A stretch of 64,000 nucleotides of DNA from Phascolarctos cinereus. Taxonomy: Eukaryota > Chordata > Mammalia > Diprotodontia > Phascolarctidae. Of this stretch, positions 40,838 through 51,589 are shown piece after piece. Numbering within the stretch: position 1 is the stretch's first letter; each line of letters opens with the position of its first letter. The notes under the pieces are model-generated. The model was not told the DNA's origin. It was given only the letters and a program-made list of their open reading frames with translations, and ran no database searches. The stretch lies in the NCBI RefSeq assembly GCF_002099425.1, contig NW_018343979.1, positions 1,723,501 through 1,787,500 of the forward strand, in the 5' to 3' direction. Both the position numbers and the translations under genes were made by a program.

Positions 40838-43701
40838 TTTTTAATATAAATTTATTTTTAGTTTTCAATATTCACTTCCACAAGTTTTTGAGTTCCAAAT
40901 TTCTCACCCCTCCACCTACCCCAAGATGGCATGCATTCTGAATACCCTTTCCCCTGGTCTGCCTTCTCTTCTATCTCTTCCCCCTCCCTTCTCTTATCCC
41001 CTTCCCCTTCTATTTCCCTGTAGAGCAGGATAGACTTCTGTATCCCATTTCCTGTATTTCTTTTCCCAGTTGCATGTGAAAACTTTTTTTTTAAAAACAT
41101 GTGTTTTTAAAACTTTGAGTTCCAAATTTTCTCCCTTCCTCCCTCCCCACCCACCCTTATTGAAAAGGCAAGCAACTCAATATAGGTTGTACACGTGCAG
41201 TTATGCAAAACACTTCCTTAATAGACATGTTGTGAAAAACTAACTCTATTTCCCTTAATCTTATCCTGCCCCCCCATTTATTCTATTCTTTCTTTTGACC
41301 CTGTCCCTCCTCAGAAGTATTTGCTTCTGATTACCCTCTTTCCCAATCTGCCCTCCTCTCTATCACCCCCTGCTCTCTTGTCCCCTTCTCCCTATTTTCC
41401 TGTAGGGTAAGATGGATTTCCATACCCAATTGAATGTGTATGTTATTCTCTCCTTAAGCCAAATCCTATGAGAATAAGATTCCCTCATTCCCTCTCACCT
41501 TCCCCTGTTTCCCCTCCACTGTGAGAGACTTTTCTGTTTTTTTTTGTGTGAGATAATTTACCCCATTCTACCTCTCCCTTTCTTCTCTGAGTATCATCCT
41601 CTCTCATCCCTTAATTTTATTCTCCAGATATGACCCCTTAATCTTCAACTCACCCTGTGCCCTCTATCTATCTATATATACATACATACAATTTTTTTCC
41701 TTCAACTACCCTAATACTGACAAAGTTCTCATGAGTTACAAATATCATCTTTCCATGCAGGAATGTAAACAGTTCAATCTTAATAAGTCTCTTATGATTT
41801 CTCTTTCCTGTTTACCTCTTCATGTTCCACTGGAGTCAAATTTTCTGTTTAGCTCTGGTCTTTTCATCAGGAATGCTTGAAAGTCCTCTATTTCACTGAA
41901 TGACCATTTTTTCCCCTGAAGGATTATACTCAGTTTTGCTGGGTAGGTGATTCTTGGTTGTAATCCTATCTCCTTTGCCCTCCAGAATATTATATTCCAT
42001 GCCCTGAGGTCCTTTAATGTAGAAGCTGCTAAATCTTGTGTTATCCTGATTGTGTTTCCACAGTACTTGAATTGTTTCCTTCTGGCAGCTTGTAATATTT
42101 TCTCCTTGACCTGGGAACTCTGGAATTTGGCTACAATATTCCTAGGAGTTTTCCTTTGGGGATCTCTTTCAGGAGGAGATCTGTGGATTCTTTCAATTTC
42201 TATTTTGCCCTCTGGTTCTAATATATCAGGGCAGTTTTCCTTGATAATTTCTTGAAAGATGATGTCTAGGCTCTTTTTTTGATCATGGCTTTCAGATAGT
42301 CCAATAATTTTTAAATTCTCTCTCCTGGATCTATTTTCCAGGTCAGTTGTTTTTCTAATGAGATATTTCACATTGTTTCTAATTTTTCATTCTTTTGGAT
42401 TTTTTACAGTGTCTTGATTTCTCATAAAGTCACTGTCTTCCAATTGCTCTATTCTAATTTTTAAGGAAGTATTTTCTTCAGTAATCTTTTGGACTTCCTT
42501 TTCCATTTGGCCAATTTTTCTTTTTAGGGCATTTTCTCCTTATTGGCTTTTTGGACCTCTTTTGCCATTTGGGTTAGGCTGTTTTTTAAGGTGTTATTTT
42601 CTTCAGTATTTTTTTGGGTCTCCTTTAGCAAGCTGTTGACTTGTTTTTCATGATTTTCTTGCATCACTCTCATTCTCTTCCCAGTTTTTCCTCTACTTCC
42701 CTTACTTGCTTCTCAAAATCCTTTTGAGCTCTTCCAAGGCCTGGGACTGATTCATATTTTTCTTGGAGGCTTTGGATGTAGGAGCTTTGATTTGTTGTCT
42801 TCTTCTGGTTGTATATTTTGATCTTCTTTTTCACCAAAGTAAGATAATATAGTCTGACTCTTTTGTGCTGCTTGCTCATGATCCCAGACAATTACTTGAG
42901 TTTTAAACTCCTTAAGGTAAGAGTCTGCTTCTGATGTGGAGAGTGTACTGTCCCAAACTTCAGGGGTTTGTGTAGCTGTTTTCAGAGATACTTGTAGGGA
43001 CCTGTAAATTTTCAGTTCTTCCAAGGTGGTATGATAAGGGGCGAGGTGTTTACTCCTTTCCTGGCCTGTGACTACAAGTATTCCTTTTTGTCCTGTAACT
43101 GTGAGGAGGGGTTCCTCTCTGCAGCCACTACAAGCTCCACCACGCCAGTGCTCCTCCTCACCCCAGCACTGCTGCCCAGAACTGTGACCCAGATCCACCC
43201 ACGGGCAAAGCAAGAGATTCCTGCCTCAGCACTGGCAAAGAGATCCCTGCAGTCCCTCTCTGATAGCCACTGGATTCCCCCTCAGTCTGTGGGCGGGAAG
43301 CTCGGGAAGCAGCTGTTTGGGGAATGGAGCTGAGACCCTGCCTTCCTCTCTGACCACTGACAGAAACAGACTTTTCCCACTGACCTTCTAATTTGTCTTT
43401 GGCATTCGTGGATTGAGGAGTCTGGAAACCTCCACAGCTGCCCGCGATTCAGTCCTCTGAGGCCTGCTCCAGGTTTGCTGTGGCCTGTGCGCCCACGCTG
43501 CGCTGCGCTTCCAGCCCGGCGATACACCTTTCTGATCAATCATCCAGGTTGTCTTGGGCTGGAAATTTGTTTCACTCTGTCTTTTTGTGGGTTCTGCTGC
43601 TTCAGAATTTGTTTAGAGCCATTTTTTATGAGTATTTGGAGGGGTTTGGGGGAGAGCTCAAGCAAGTCACTGCTTTCACTCTGCCATCTTGCCTCCGCCC
43701 C
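40838..43701 (-). mobile_element. Half-L1 (HAL1-like) retrotransposon, apparently full length
   Basis: Read on the minus strand: a 5' untranslated region starting 'ggggcggaggcaagatggca' (43700), an L1-type ORF1 relic (about 42890-41820), then directly a G/A-rich 3' untranslated region and A-tail ending at 40838. No ORF2 (endonuclease/reverse transcriptase) sequence lies between ORF1 and the 3' region, the defining layout of half-L1 elements. It is flanked by tcaagaaactttt at 40825-40837 and 43702-43714. The 3' region appears twice in tandem (about 40850-41085 and 41095-41450). It would need an L1 for mobilisation. Confidence 0.85.
41820..42890 (-). pseudogene. ORF1 relic of the half-L1 (RNA-binding protein)
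   Basis: The C-terminal 183 residues (42371-41820) are uninterrupted and show L1 ORF1p features in order: RRENLKIIGLSES (start of the RRM), ERIHRSPPERDPQRKTPRNI, VAKFQSSQVKEKILQAAR, TLKDLRAWNIIFWRAKEIG (C-terminal domain), QPRITYPAKLS. Upstream, 42890-42380 encodes lysine/glutamate-rich coiled-coil-like segments (for example ENHEKQVNSLLKETQK) in more than one frame, so the N-terminal half is broken by frame changes and stops. ORF1p forms trimers that coat L1 RNA. Confidence 0.85.
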
Positions 43702-43860
43702 TCAAGAAACTTTTCTTAAGTGCTTACTTTGCTTACTATGTGCAAAGTACAAGGAAAAAAAATGATAAAAATGACAAAGTTCCTGTCCCCAAGGAGTTAG
43801 TAATCTTTTGGGGATTGTGTGGGGGTTGTGTGGGGGATGTACTATATACAACATACTCAT
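43702..43860 (-). repeat. L2 3' end, minus strand (target of the SINE and half-L1)
   Basis: 'cttaagtgcttactttgctt', 'actatgtgcaaagtacaagg' and 'gttcctgtccccaaggagtt'. Its beginning lies left of the insertions at about 40641-40679 ('taataaggattaaaaattta'). Confidence 0.65.
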
Positions 43861-43884
43861 ATGTCCATGAAAGTCATTTGTGTA

Positions 43885-44270
43885 AAACAGTTTATTTCCT
43901 GGCTCTGAGCCTTTGTTCAGACTGTGCACCAATGTGTGGAGTGCACCTTCACATTTTAGCATCTTTAGCCCTATTACAATCTCAGCTCAAGTATCAGCTC
44001 TTACCTGAGACCTTTATTGATCTACATGATTGTGGATGATCTACCCTGTTCCCTCAAATTAATTTTCTTTTAAATTTACTTTGCTAATATTTTTCACTTA
44101 CTCCCTGTGTACATGTTATTTCCTTACCAATAGAACATAAATTTTTTGAGAGTAGTGATTTTCATTTTTACTTTTTGTCTTCCTATCTCTGGCACTTAGC
44201 TTATCTCTTGGAACATAGCAGATGCTTAGTAACTGTTTGTTGAATTGAATTGAACTGATGAAGGATTAAA
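43885..44270 (+). repeat. L2 3' end, plus strand
   Basis: 'gagcctttgttcagactgtg', 'agctcaagtatcagctctta', 'cctgagacctttattgatct', 'gtacatgttatttccttacc', 'tggcacttagcttatctctt' and 'ttgttgaattgaattgaact'. Confidence 0.75.
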
Positions 44271-45380
44271 CCAGGGGGTTGGCAGTATAAATAAAAAGAA
44301 GAGGATTGATATAAGAGACATGAAACTTGGAGATATAGGACTTGGCATCTAATTTGATATGAGGGATGAAGAGAAAGAAGACTAAAGGATGATTGTGAGA
44401 TATTAAAACAGAGTGGCTGACAGGATAGTGGTTCCATGATAGGAATAGGGAAATTTGGAGAACAGACAGGCTTTGTAGTAGAAGATTATGAATTCCATTT
44501 TGAACATATTGAGTTTGAAGTGATTGTGGGAAATTCAGGTGGAGATGGGAAAAAGAGACAAGAGTTTTGGGAATGAAGTTCAGGATAGAGATTGTTGTTA
44601 TTGTTAAGTCTAATTTGGAACTTGTTTATGTAGCGGTGAAAATAAGATCCTTGAGATCATCAAGACTATGGAGAGGTAAAAGAGAGAACCTAGAAGAGAG
44701 CTTCAAATGTTGCCCATGATTAAGAAAAAGAATGGTAATGAGCCATGAAAGAAGACTGAGAAGGGATGATTATAAAGATAGAAGAAGAATGTTATGAAAG
44801 CCAAGGGAGAAGAGAGAGTTATTGTTGTTGTGTTTTTTTTTTCCTGAAAGGAGAGAAGAAGGGGGAGGACAAGGTGGAATCAACAGTATTAAAAATTGTA
44901 GAAATTTTAAAGAAGATAAGTATGGAGAAAGTCCTTTAGATTTAGTAATTGAGATTATTGGTTTCCTTTGATAGATCAATTATCAGTAGAGTGTTAGGGT
45001 TAAAAGTCAGATTGCAAAGAGTTGTGGGGCAAGTCAATGGAGAAGAAGTGGAAGGAACTATTGTAGCCCTTTTAGGACTTCAACAGTGAAAGGAAAGAGA
45101 GATCTAATATGACAGTTTTAGGGAATGAAAGACTAGAGGAGGACTTATAAGTAAACTTGGCCATGTATATAGGTAGTGGGTGAGGTCATTGGAGACACAC
45201 ACAGACACACACAGACACTTGGGATCAAAGGCTAATTGGACCATATCTGAAGCAATATGGTAGAAAGGATATAGAGAAGCCAAAGTCTATATCTAGAAAA
45301 GGGAAGCCAGTCTGGTGAGAAGTGAAGACATATAGCTTGAAGATAACATATTTGAAGGATTATCATGTGAAGGAAGAATT
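44271..45380 (-). mobile_element. L2 ORF2 relic, minus strand
   Basis: 'cttggcatctaatttgatat', 'gatgattgtgagatattaaa', 'attccattttgaacatattg', 'agtttgaagtgattgtggga', 'gggaatgaagttcaggatag', 'agtcagattgcaaagagttg' and 'agaaagactgagaaggga'-like blocks follow the antisense L2 coding order. Several small insertions and T-runs interrupt it. Confidence 0.6.
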
Positions 45381-45626
45381 AGAACATTGTTTCAAATATT
45401 TCTTTCCCTTCCTTATCCCTCTCTCCTCCTACCAATTGATATTCTCTTTTGACAAAGGTCACTGAAATGGAAAATAAGGTTGATTGCAGGTTTAAGATTG
45501 ATCTTGGAATTGAAACCATCCCAAAACATGTGTCCTCTTGTCTGCTATCATATTGCTCCTCTGTCCCCAAATAATAGTTGCAGATTCATTACTATGTTTA
45601 TTAAACATAAAATGAATGTGCAGAAT

Positions 45627-45672
45627 GGGAGGAGGAGGAGGAGGAGGAGGAGAGGGAGGAGGAGGAGGAGGA
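45627..45672. repeat. (GGA)n microsatellite
   Basis: About fifteen gga units with one interruption. The flanks 45381-45626 and 45673-45985 hold nothing recognisable. Confidence 0.95.
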
Positions 45673-45985
45673 ACTCCAATATAAATTTATACTAAGAAAA
45701 GATTTTTTGGAACTATTCGAGATACCTTGAAGAAGAAATATTAACAAGATACTATTTTTAATGTCTTAAACCTGGGATTTATTTTCCTATATTTTGATGT
45801 TTTTATGCTTTTGTTAAAATAATGCAGAAGCTATGTTAGTGCAATGGAAAAACTACTCAATTTGCTCCTGGAAGAGTTGGCGAAGCCACTTCAGCTTAAT
45901 ATACTTCCTTTTATTTTTCTGCTAGTTAAGTTGATTGGAGCTGATTGGACTATTGCATCCCTAAGGTTCCTTCCTGATCTAGATC

Positions 45986-46058
45986 ATTGTTGTTGTTCAG
46001 TCATTTTTTTCAGTCTTATCTGACTCTTTGTGACCCAGTTTGGGGCTTTCTTGGCATG
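45986..46058 (-). repeat. Truncated RTE-tailed SINE (tail only)
   Basis: 'ttgttgttcagtcatttttt', 'cttatctgactctttgtgac' and 'ccagtttggggctttcttgg', then stops. The flanks carry ctagatca on both sides (about 45977 and 46058), a probable short target-site duplication, so the copy was 5'-truncated on insertion. Confidence 0.75.
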
Positions 46059-46370
46059 CTAGATCACTTAGGAAAAAAAAAGCAGAGTGCAAAACATCAA
46101 TGATTATATTACTAGCACCTTGTTAAAACTTGCTAGGCTATTGTGTCACCTTCAATATTACCAGTAAGAAATATGCCTGCTAAGAGTTGTGAGTAATTCT
46201 TTCCTGTTTACGTACTTCCTACTCTTGTAAACATCTTTGCTTGCTTGAATGTTTAATGATTTGCTGTGGGGAAGATGGAACCCTGATTCATATACCATGT
46301 GTTTTTCATTGTGTATGGTGACTTTTTTCCTGCCTTCTAAAAGATAACACTGTCAACCACACTGATCATA
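46059..46370. other. Unassigned
   Basis: Nothing recognised. Confidence 0.5.
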
Positions 46371-46567
46371 GCATCATAAATTTAGAAACTGGCAGTGACC
46401 ATAGAAGCAATCTACTTCAACCTATTCATTTTGCAGATGAAGAAACTAAGGCCCCAAAAGACAACGTGACTTGCCCTATGTCACACAAGTAGTAAGTGGC
46501 AAAGCCAGGATTCAAATTCAGATCCCCTAATTCTAAATTTAGTACACATTTTTGTGTACCATGCTAT
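46371..46567 (-). repeat. MIR-type SINE with CR1/L3-like tail, minus strand
   Basis: 'catcataaatttagaaactg', 'cattttgcagatgaagaaac', 'gacttgccctatgtcacaca' and 'aaagccaggattcaaattca'. Confidence 0.7.
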
Positions 46568-46754
46568 TGACTGAAACTTTTGAGAAACTATCAATCTTAT
46601 CACGTCCTACCAGGAATTTCTCTTTTGAGTAAAACATTTGATTTATTTCATCACTTCAATTGAAAATTGACCTAACAAACATTGCCTAACAATATGCTTC
46701 CACATAATACCTTCCCATACTCCTGACAGTTAAATATATGAGCTATAGCTATGT

Positions 46755-46935
46755 CTTAGACAGTACAATGGAAAAGGCAATGACTCTGGAGTCAGAAGAC
46801 CGAGATTCAGATCTCACCTCTGAAATTGTAGCCTATATGACCTTGGACAAGTTGTTTGTCCTCACTGGCTTTGATTTCCTAATCTATAAAGTGGGGTTTG
46901 ATTAACTGACCTTCAACATCAGTCCTAAATGAATA
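46755..46935 (+). repeat. MIR SINE
   Basis: 'gacagtacaatggaaaaggc', 'ctggagtcagaagaccgaga', 'tatgaccttggacaagttgt' and 'tttcctaatctataaagtgg'. Confidence 0.75.
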
Positions 46936-47064
46936 ATCTTAACCCTTAGTGAAATGCAGCAAGCTCCATTTTTTTAGTGTAGAAATGGTATTTGGTGTAG
47001 AGAAGATATATGCTCAGCTATAGTCCAGCATCAGAGGGCTCCTACTCTTGGATAAGAAATTTAT

Positions 47065-47285
47065 GAAGGGAAAAAGTCTAGGTTGGGAGGCCGATGACCT
47101 GAGAGTGAGTTCTGGCTCTATAACTTAACAAGTGTGTGATCTTGCACAAGTTACTTAACTTTTAGAATCCCTATTACTAAAGTATAAAACTGGGATAATT
47201 TTATCTACCTTACAATTCTTGTGAACACTAAACAAAATAATATATATGAAAGTGCTTTATAAATGTGACTCATTTTATTATCTTA
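47065..47285 (+). repeat. MIR SINE
   Basis: 'gaggccgatgacctgagagt', 'gagttctggctctataactt', 'gatcttgcacaagttactta', 'ctaccttacaattcttgtga' and 'gaaagtgctttataaatgtg'. Confidence 0.75.
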
Positions 47286-47475
47286 CTTTGAATGTTGTAT
47301 TATGTTATTGGTGTAAGTATTCTTTCCACTGTCACAGATCATATTACCTCTAAACTTTAATAGATGATTCCAGGAGTTGCCATGGCCAATAAAATTTGTA
47401 ACCTGGGTGGCCTTCTTTATGATGAGTCTCTCCATAATTAGCTAGGCTAGTGCCCAGACAAGAAATATTATGTGT

Positions 47476-47628
47476 GTAGAGTCAGGAAGACGTGGGTTAG
47501 ATTTTTACCTCAGACAATTTCTAGTTGTTGTTTTATGAATAGAGTTGTTTTAAGAATCAAATGAGATCATGCATGTAAACTGATTTGTAAACCTTAAACT
47601 GCTGTATGTCAGTTATTATCATCATTAA
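47476..47628 (+). repeat. MIR SINE, internally deleted
   Basis: 'tagagtcaggaagacgtggg' is joined to 'gagttgttttaagaatcaaa' and 'tgagatcatgcatgtaaact', 'aaccttaaactgctgtatgt'. Confidence 0.65.
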
Positions 47629-47767
47629 AGTGTTTTTAGCTGAGTGGAACCTACTAGAACTTGTGTATTACACAATCAACTCATACCATGATGAAATATT
47701 TCTGTGGGACCTCTGTGGAGGATTATTGCTTTTGCCATTGATACTACCCCCATTATTAATGCTAGAA

Positions 47768-47846
47768 ATTACAGTAATAATAGGTAACATGTATAAAGTA
47801 CTTCAAGTTTTATCGAGTACTTTGCATATCAAATCTGATATTATTA
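47768..47846 (-). repeat. MIR scrap, minus strand
   Basis: 'aataataggtaacatgtata', 'aagtacttcaagttttatcg' and 'agtactttgcatatcaaatc'. Confidence 0.5.
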
Positions 47847-48354
47847 AGATAAAAATAGTAAAGAACAATATCTACAGTAGTTTTAAATACTATTTCTTTG
47901 AGTGTGGAGGGGAATGGAAGGGAAAGTTATCAAAGTCAGTATGTGCCTGAATGTTTTCAGCAAATTAGTTTATGGAATTCTCAAAGGCCTGGGTTTCAAC
48001 CAAGGAAAGATTTGTAACCTACCCCTTCTCTCCAAGATTTCCCTCCATATGTGATGGTCATCATACTAGGAGAATAGCAGTGGACACAGGCCTTAGATGC
48101 TGATTTTCTTGACTATTACCTACCTTTGCTTATTGGATTTGACAGCCTTAGCATCCAGCACTCCAAAGAAGGCTAAATGGGAGTTTATTCACTAATGATT
48201 TCCTGGAATGTAGTGCCCAGATTTTTAAAAGTAGACTTTTGGAAGCCTTTCACATAAGCTTTCTTGACTCAGTTGCCTTGCCTTTTGCCTGATTTAAAGT
48301 ATGTATTTTGTTGTTGTTTGATATGGGGATTGGTATAAGGAAATTAGCACTTAC
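47847..48354. other. Unassigned
   Basis: No recognised element. Confidence 0.5.
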
Positions 48355-48505
48355 TCTGCAACTTAATGTCAGAGGGTTGTTTGGGGCCTCTGAGAGGTTA
48401 AGAGACTAGTCTAGGGTATCAGAGCTGGTTTGTATCTAAGGCAGGACTTGAAGCCAGCTCTTCTCAATCTTGAGGATAGCTCTCAGTCAACCATGCCATG
48501 TTTCT
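48355..48505 (-). repeat. MIR-type SINE, minus strand
   Basis: 'tctgagaggttaagagacta', 'gtctagggtatcagagctgg', 'ggacttgaagccagctcttc' and 'agtcaaccatgccatgtttc'. Confidence 0.6.
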
Positions 48506-49318
48506 TAGGATGGGTTCTACCTCTAGTGCAGTAGATTACTTAGAGTGAGTTTAGATCAAAAATTGATTTTCTCATAATGTGTTTAGTCACCTACATGCAA
48601 AAGAAGCCAACAGGGGGACTCCAGAAGGCCTTAGCAGTCTTTTTTATTTAATATAAACAGTGGTCCCCTCTTCTATTTTTCCCAAAAGGAAAATCTTGGT
48701 TTCAGGTCAAATCACTCAGGGACAAAGTAAACTCCAACTGTTTCAGCTGTGTTTCTTAGCATTTTGTTTCATAAGTGCTTTAGGGTGTGTGTTCAGTGGG
48801 GAAGGATTGATGGAGGGAAATAGAAGGTTATTAACTCAAGTTACTATTCTCTGTCATAGCACCTTGGCCTACAATCTACACCTTCTCCCCTAGTTTCCAG
48901 GGTCATAAATATCAGCTTCATAACACAACCACTCTCAACCCCTCATCCTTGACATCAAATAAAGGGGACATTATCAAATTCCAGCAACAAACAAATTCCA
49001 GCAGTGTAGCATGGGCCTGCCTACACAGCTACCCAGGCTCCTGCCCATTCTGCTCAGGCCCCATGCCACAGCTCAAAGTGGGGTGGACAGTGGGTGTGCT
49101 GTTACCCTCTTCACTATTTGGCTGCTACTGGTACTATCTGACAATGCCTTCAGGCAGGGCATCCCTGGTTCCTCCTATCATTTCCTGGCTTGCTAACTGA
49201 GGACCAGAGCATTCCTATACTTCCTGCTCCCAGTTTGTTTTTCTGAATGGAGGCCACCGCATTAAAACAATTCACCAAGCATCCATCCAACAATTCATCT
49301 ACCCATCTTCCTATTTGC
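48506..49318. other. Unassigned
   Basis: 48940-49220 is open in two overlapping plus frames (83 and 61 codons) and richer in GC than average, but neither frame contains a motif I know and there are no splice or start signals worth claiming. Confidence 0.45.
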
Positions 49319-49457
49319 TTTTTTTTTTGACGGCAATTAGGGTTGTGACTTGCTTAGGATCGCATACCTAGTAAGTATTTGAGGCCAGATTTGAACTCAG
49401 GTCCTTCTGACTCCAGGGTTGAGCCTCTCTATCCATTATGCCACCTAGCTGCCCCTC
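49319..49457 (-). repeat. Poly-A SINE, minus strand
   Basis: T-run, 'cggcaattagggttgtgact', 'gaggccagatttgaactcag', 'gtccttctgactccagggtt' and 'gccacctagctgcccc'. It abuts an L2 3' end on the right. Confidence 0.8.
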
Positions 49458-49640
49458 ATCAAACATTTATTAAGCACTTACTAGGTGCCAGGCATTGTGC
49501 TGAGTGCTATGAATACAAATACAAGCAGAAAGAAAAATGGCCCCTGCTTTCTGGGAGATTCTCTCTAAGGAGAGAAGATAGCACATAAAAGGAAGTTGAA
49601 AAGCAAGGGGAGTGGGAAGAAGATATCCTGAGGGAGCATG
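49458..49640 (-). repeat. L2 3' end, minus strand
   Basis: 'catcaaacatttattaagca', 'cttactaggtgccaggcatt', 'gtgctgagtgctatgaatac' and 'agaaagaaaaatggcccctg'. Confidence 0.75.
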
Positions 49641-51394
49641 GTGGAGATTTTTCAGAAAGTCAGAAATGGAACCCAGAGAGTAATGAAGAGGAGGCTAGCC
49701 TAGGCAGTTTCCTTAAAAATGGAGGTTCTGGGAGGAACTGACCAATCAGGAGAAAGAGCTTTAGGACCAGTGAACTTCCAGTGTGATAAGTGTGCTGTGT
49801 CATGGTGAGGAAAATCTGGTATCCCACTGTCTCTACCAGTTGTCTGGAGAGGGACACTAACCAGTTGAATGCTCTACTCAAAGCCTGAGGGTTCAGACAG
49901 ATAATTATTTTCTGTTTAGTGTTAGCCTCCTCTCAGAAAAAGTAGAAGCAGGAAAGATATGGCTCCTTGAGGTTTCAGAAGCGTCCATAGAGCACGATAT
50001 ATATCCTCCTTGCCCAAAGCCTTCACAGTTGGGTTTCAAATCACTCGAGGGCAAAAAAGATGAAATTAGTTAATTCAAGCTGCTCTAGGTCAGCATCCTG
50101 GCCCACAATTCCATGCTGCCTCTAAAGCATATAATCTAAAGTAATCCAACTTGAATTCATCTCATTTGTCCAAGAAATCTTTAATGCTTCATTTTGGAAA
50201 TTTTGTTGTCTCTGATAAAGTAAGTAGACCTTTGGACCTTTCCAGCAACAAATAAAATAAACCTGACAGTTTATGAGTTAACTGTAGCAGAAAGCAACTC
50301 TATAATACTAGGTTCCCAAGCTTTTTTTTTCCCCTTAAGGGAGTCTTCAGTTAATCTTGCTGTGCAGTTATATTTTTGGAAGCTTTTTCCCCCCCAAAAA
50401 ATCTGTATTTTATTATTTTCAAAGGACTTTAATGGGGATGAAAACAGGCTAGGAGTACTAGGACTTACAAGAGAGAAGAAAAAAATTAGCCTGTCTTTAT
50501 TTCTGGCATGCTGAATGCTTCCATGCATGTCCTGACAACAAGAGATCTGAATGCAGCTAAGCATCATTTTGGTCTCTAGGGATTATAGGGATAATGAGCA
50601 GATTGCCAATGACGTTCCTTCTTGCATTAGCTTTAGAGATAGAAATAGACTATTGATATCTCACTGCACACAAATTCATCAGTCTTGGAATTGAGGTAGG
50701 GGGAGAAAAGACAAGAGACAAGTGAGGAAGACTAACAATAGGTAATTAATATACCCTTTTTGGATCTCTCTTGAAATTTGGGCTGCTAATCAGATAACGC
50801 TGATGTTGCTAGGTGACCACCCGTTAAGTAAATATATAGTAAAAATTTTATGTACTATATGTTGCAACTCTTCTCCTGGATGTGTATTTAGACAATATAA
50901 CACTGACAGATCTAGAGACACTGTCCAAATCCATTATCTTATTTCTCCAAACTGCTCCATTATTATGTCCAAAATTTATGTTTATATTTATGTATTGTAA
51001 GAGGAGGGAAGAAGAAACATCTGCAGGACACTAATTCCATTAAACTTTTTCATTTTGTGGTATGACATTTCATATTAAGTGAGAAATTATAATATTAAGT
51101 ACCTCTCATGAAATACATGTCCCTGGCCTTATTTTAATTTCATTTTTAAGTTTATAATTCAATGATTTCTTTTTTTTTAAATAAACAGCAAGATATAGAC
51201 TAATGAAATAAACTGTAACTATGGACATAGCTGATACCAATGTTTGTAGGAGCTTTTCCGGTCTCAGGAACTGCCTAATTAGAGGTACTAATGAGATGAT
51301 TTGTGAGGGTTTATGACATCACTCTGGATAAATGGTTGTGTGGAAGAAATGATGGGGTCAGTAAAGATGGTGACATTTTAGTCATGTTTGTTTT
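49641..51394. other. Unassigned
   Basis: The second longest blank, about 1.75 kb. No gene, RNA or repeat family recognised. The frames at 49660-49881 and 50271-50567 (minus) and 50803-51000 (plus) have no known motifs. Confidence 0.5.
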
Positions 51395-51560
51395 TTAGAC
51401 AGATTGTGTAACACAGTAAAGTGCATAGAATGTGGGCCTTGTAGTTGGGGAGATCTAGGTTCAAATCATGCCACTAACACTTACTAGTTATGTGAACACA
51501 GACAACTAACTCACTTAACCTTTCTTAATTGATTCCTGTTTTGTCTGAAATGAATAATAT
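51395..51560 (+). repeat. MIR-type SINE
   Basis: 'gattgtgtaacacagtaaag', 'tgcatagaatgtgggccttg', 'gggagatctaggttcaaatc' and 'actaacacttactagttatg'. Confidence 0.7.
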
Positions 51561-51589
51561 TCTTTATACTGGAAATGATAGAACAAAAA

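Noticed and set aside
43031-43765. Several overlapping open frames of 79-100 codons on both strands, GC-rich with CpG
   Set aside because: They all lie in the 5' untranslated region of the half-L1 on the minus strand. The GC-rich, CpG-containing composition is what L1 5' ends normally show, so this is not a host CpG island or gene.
49011-49200. Two overlapping plus frames with relatively high GC, possible exon
   Set aside because: Neither has a recognisable motif, splice context or conserved pattern, so I could not support an exon.
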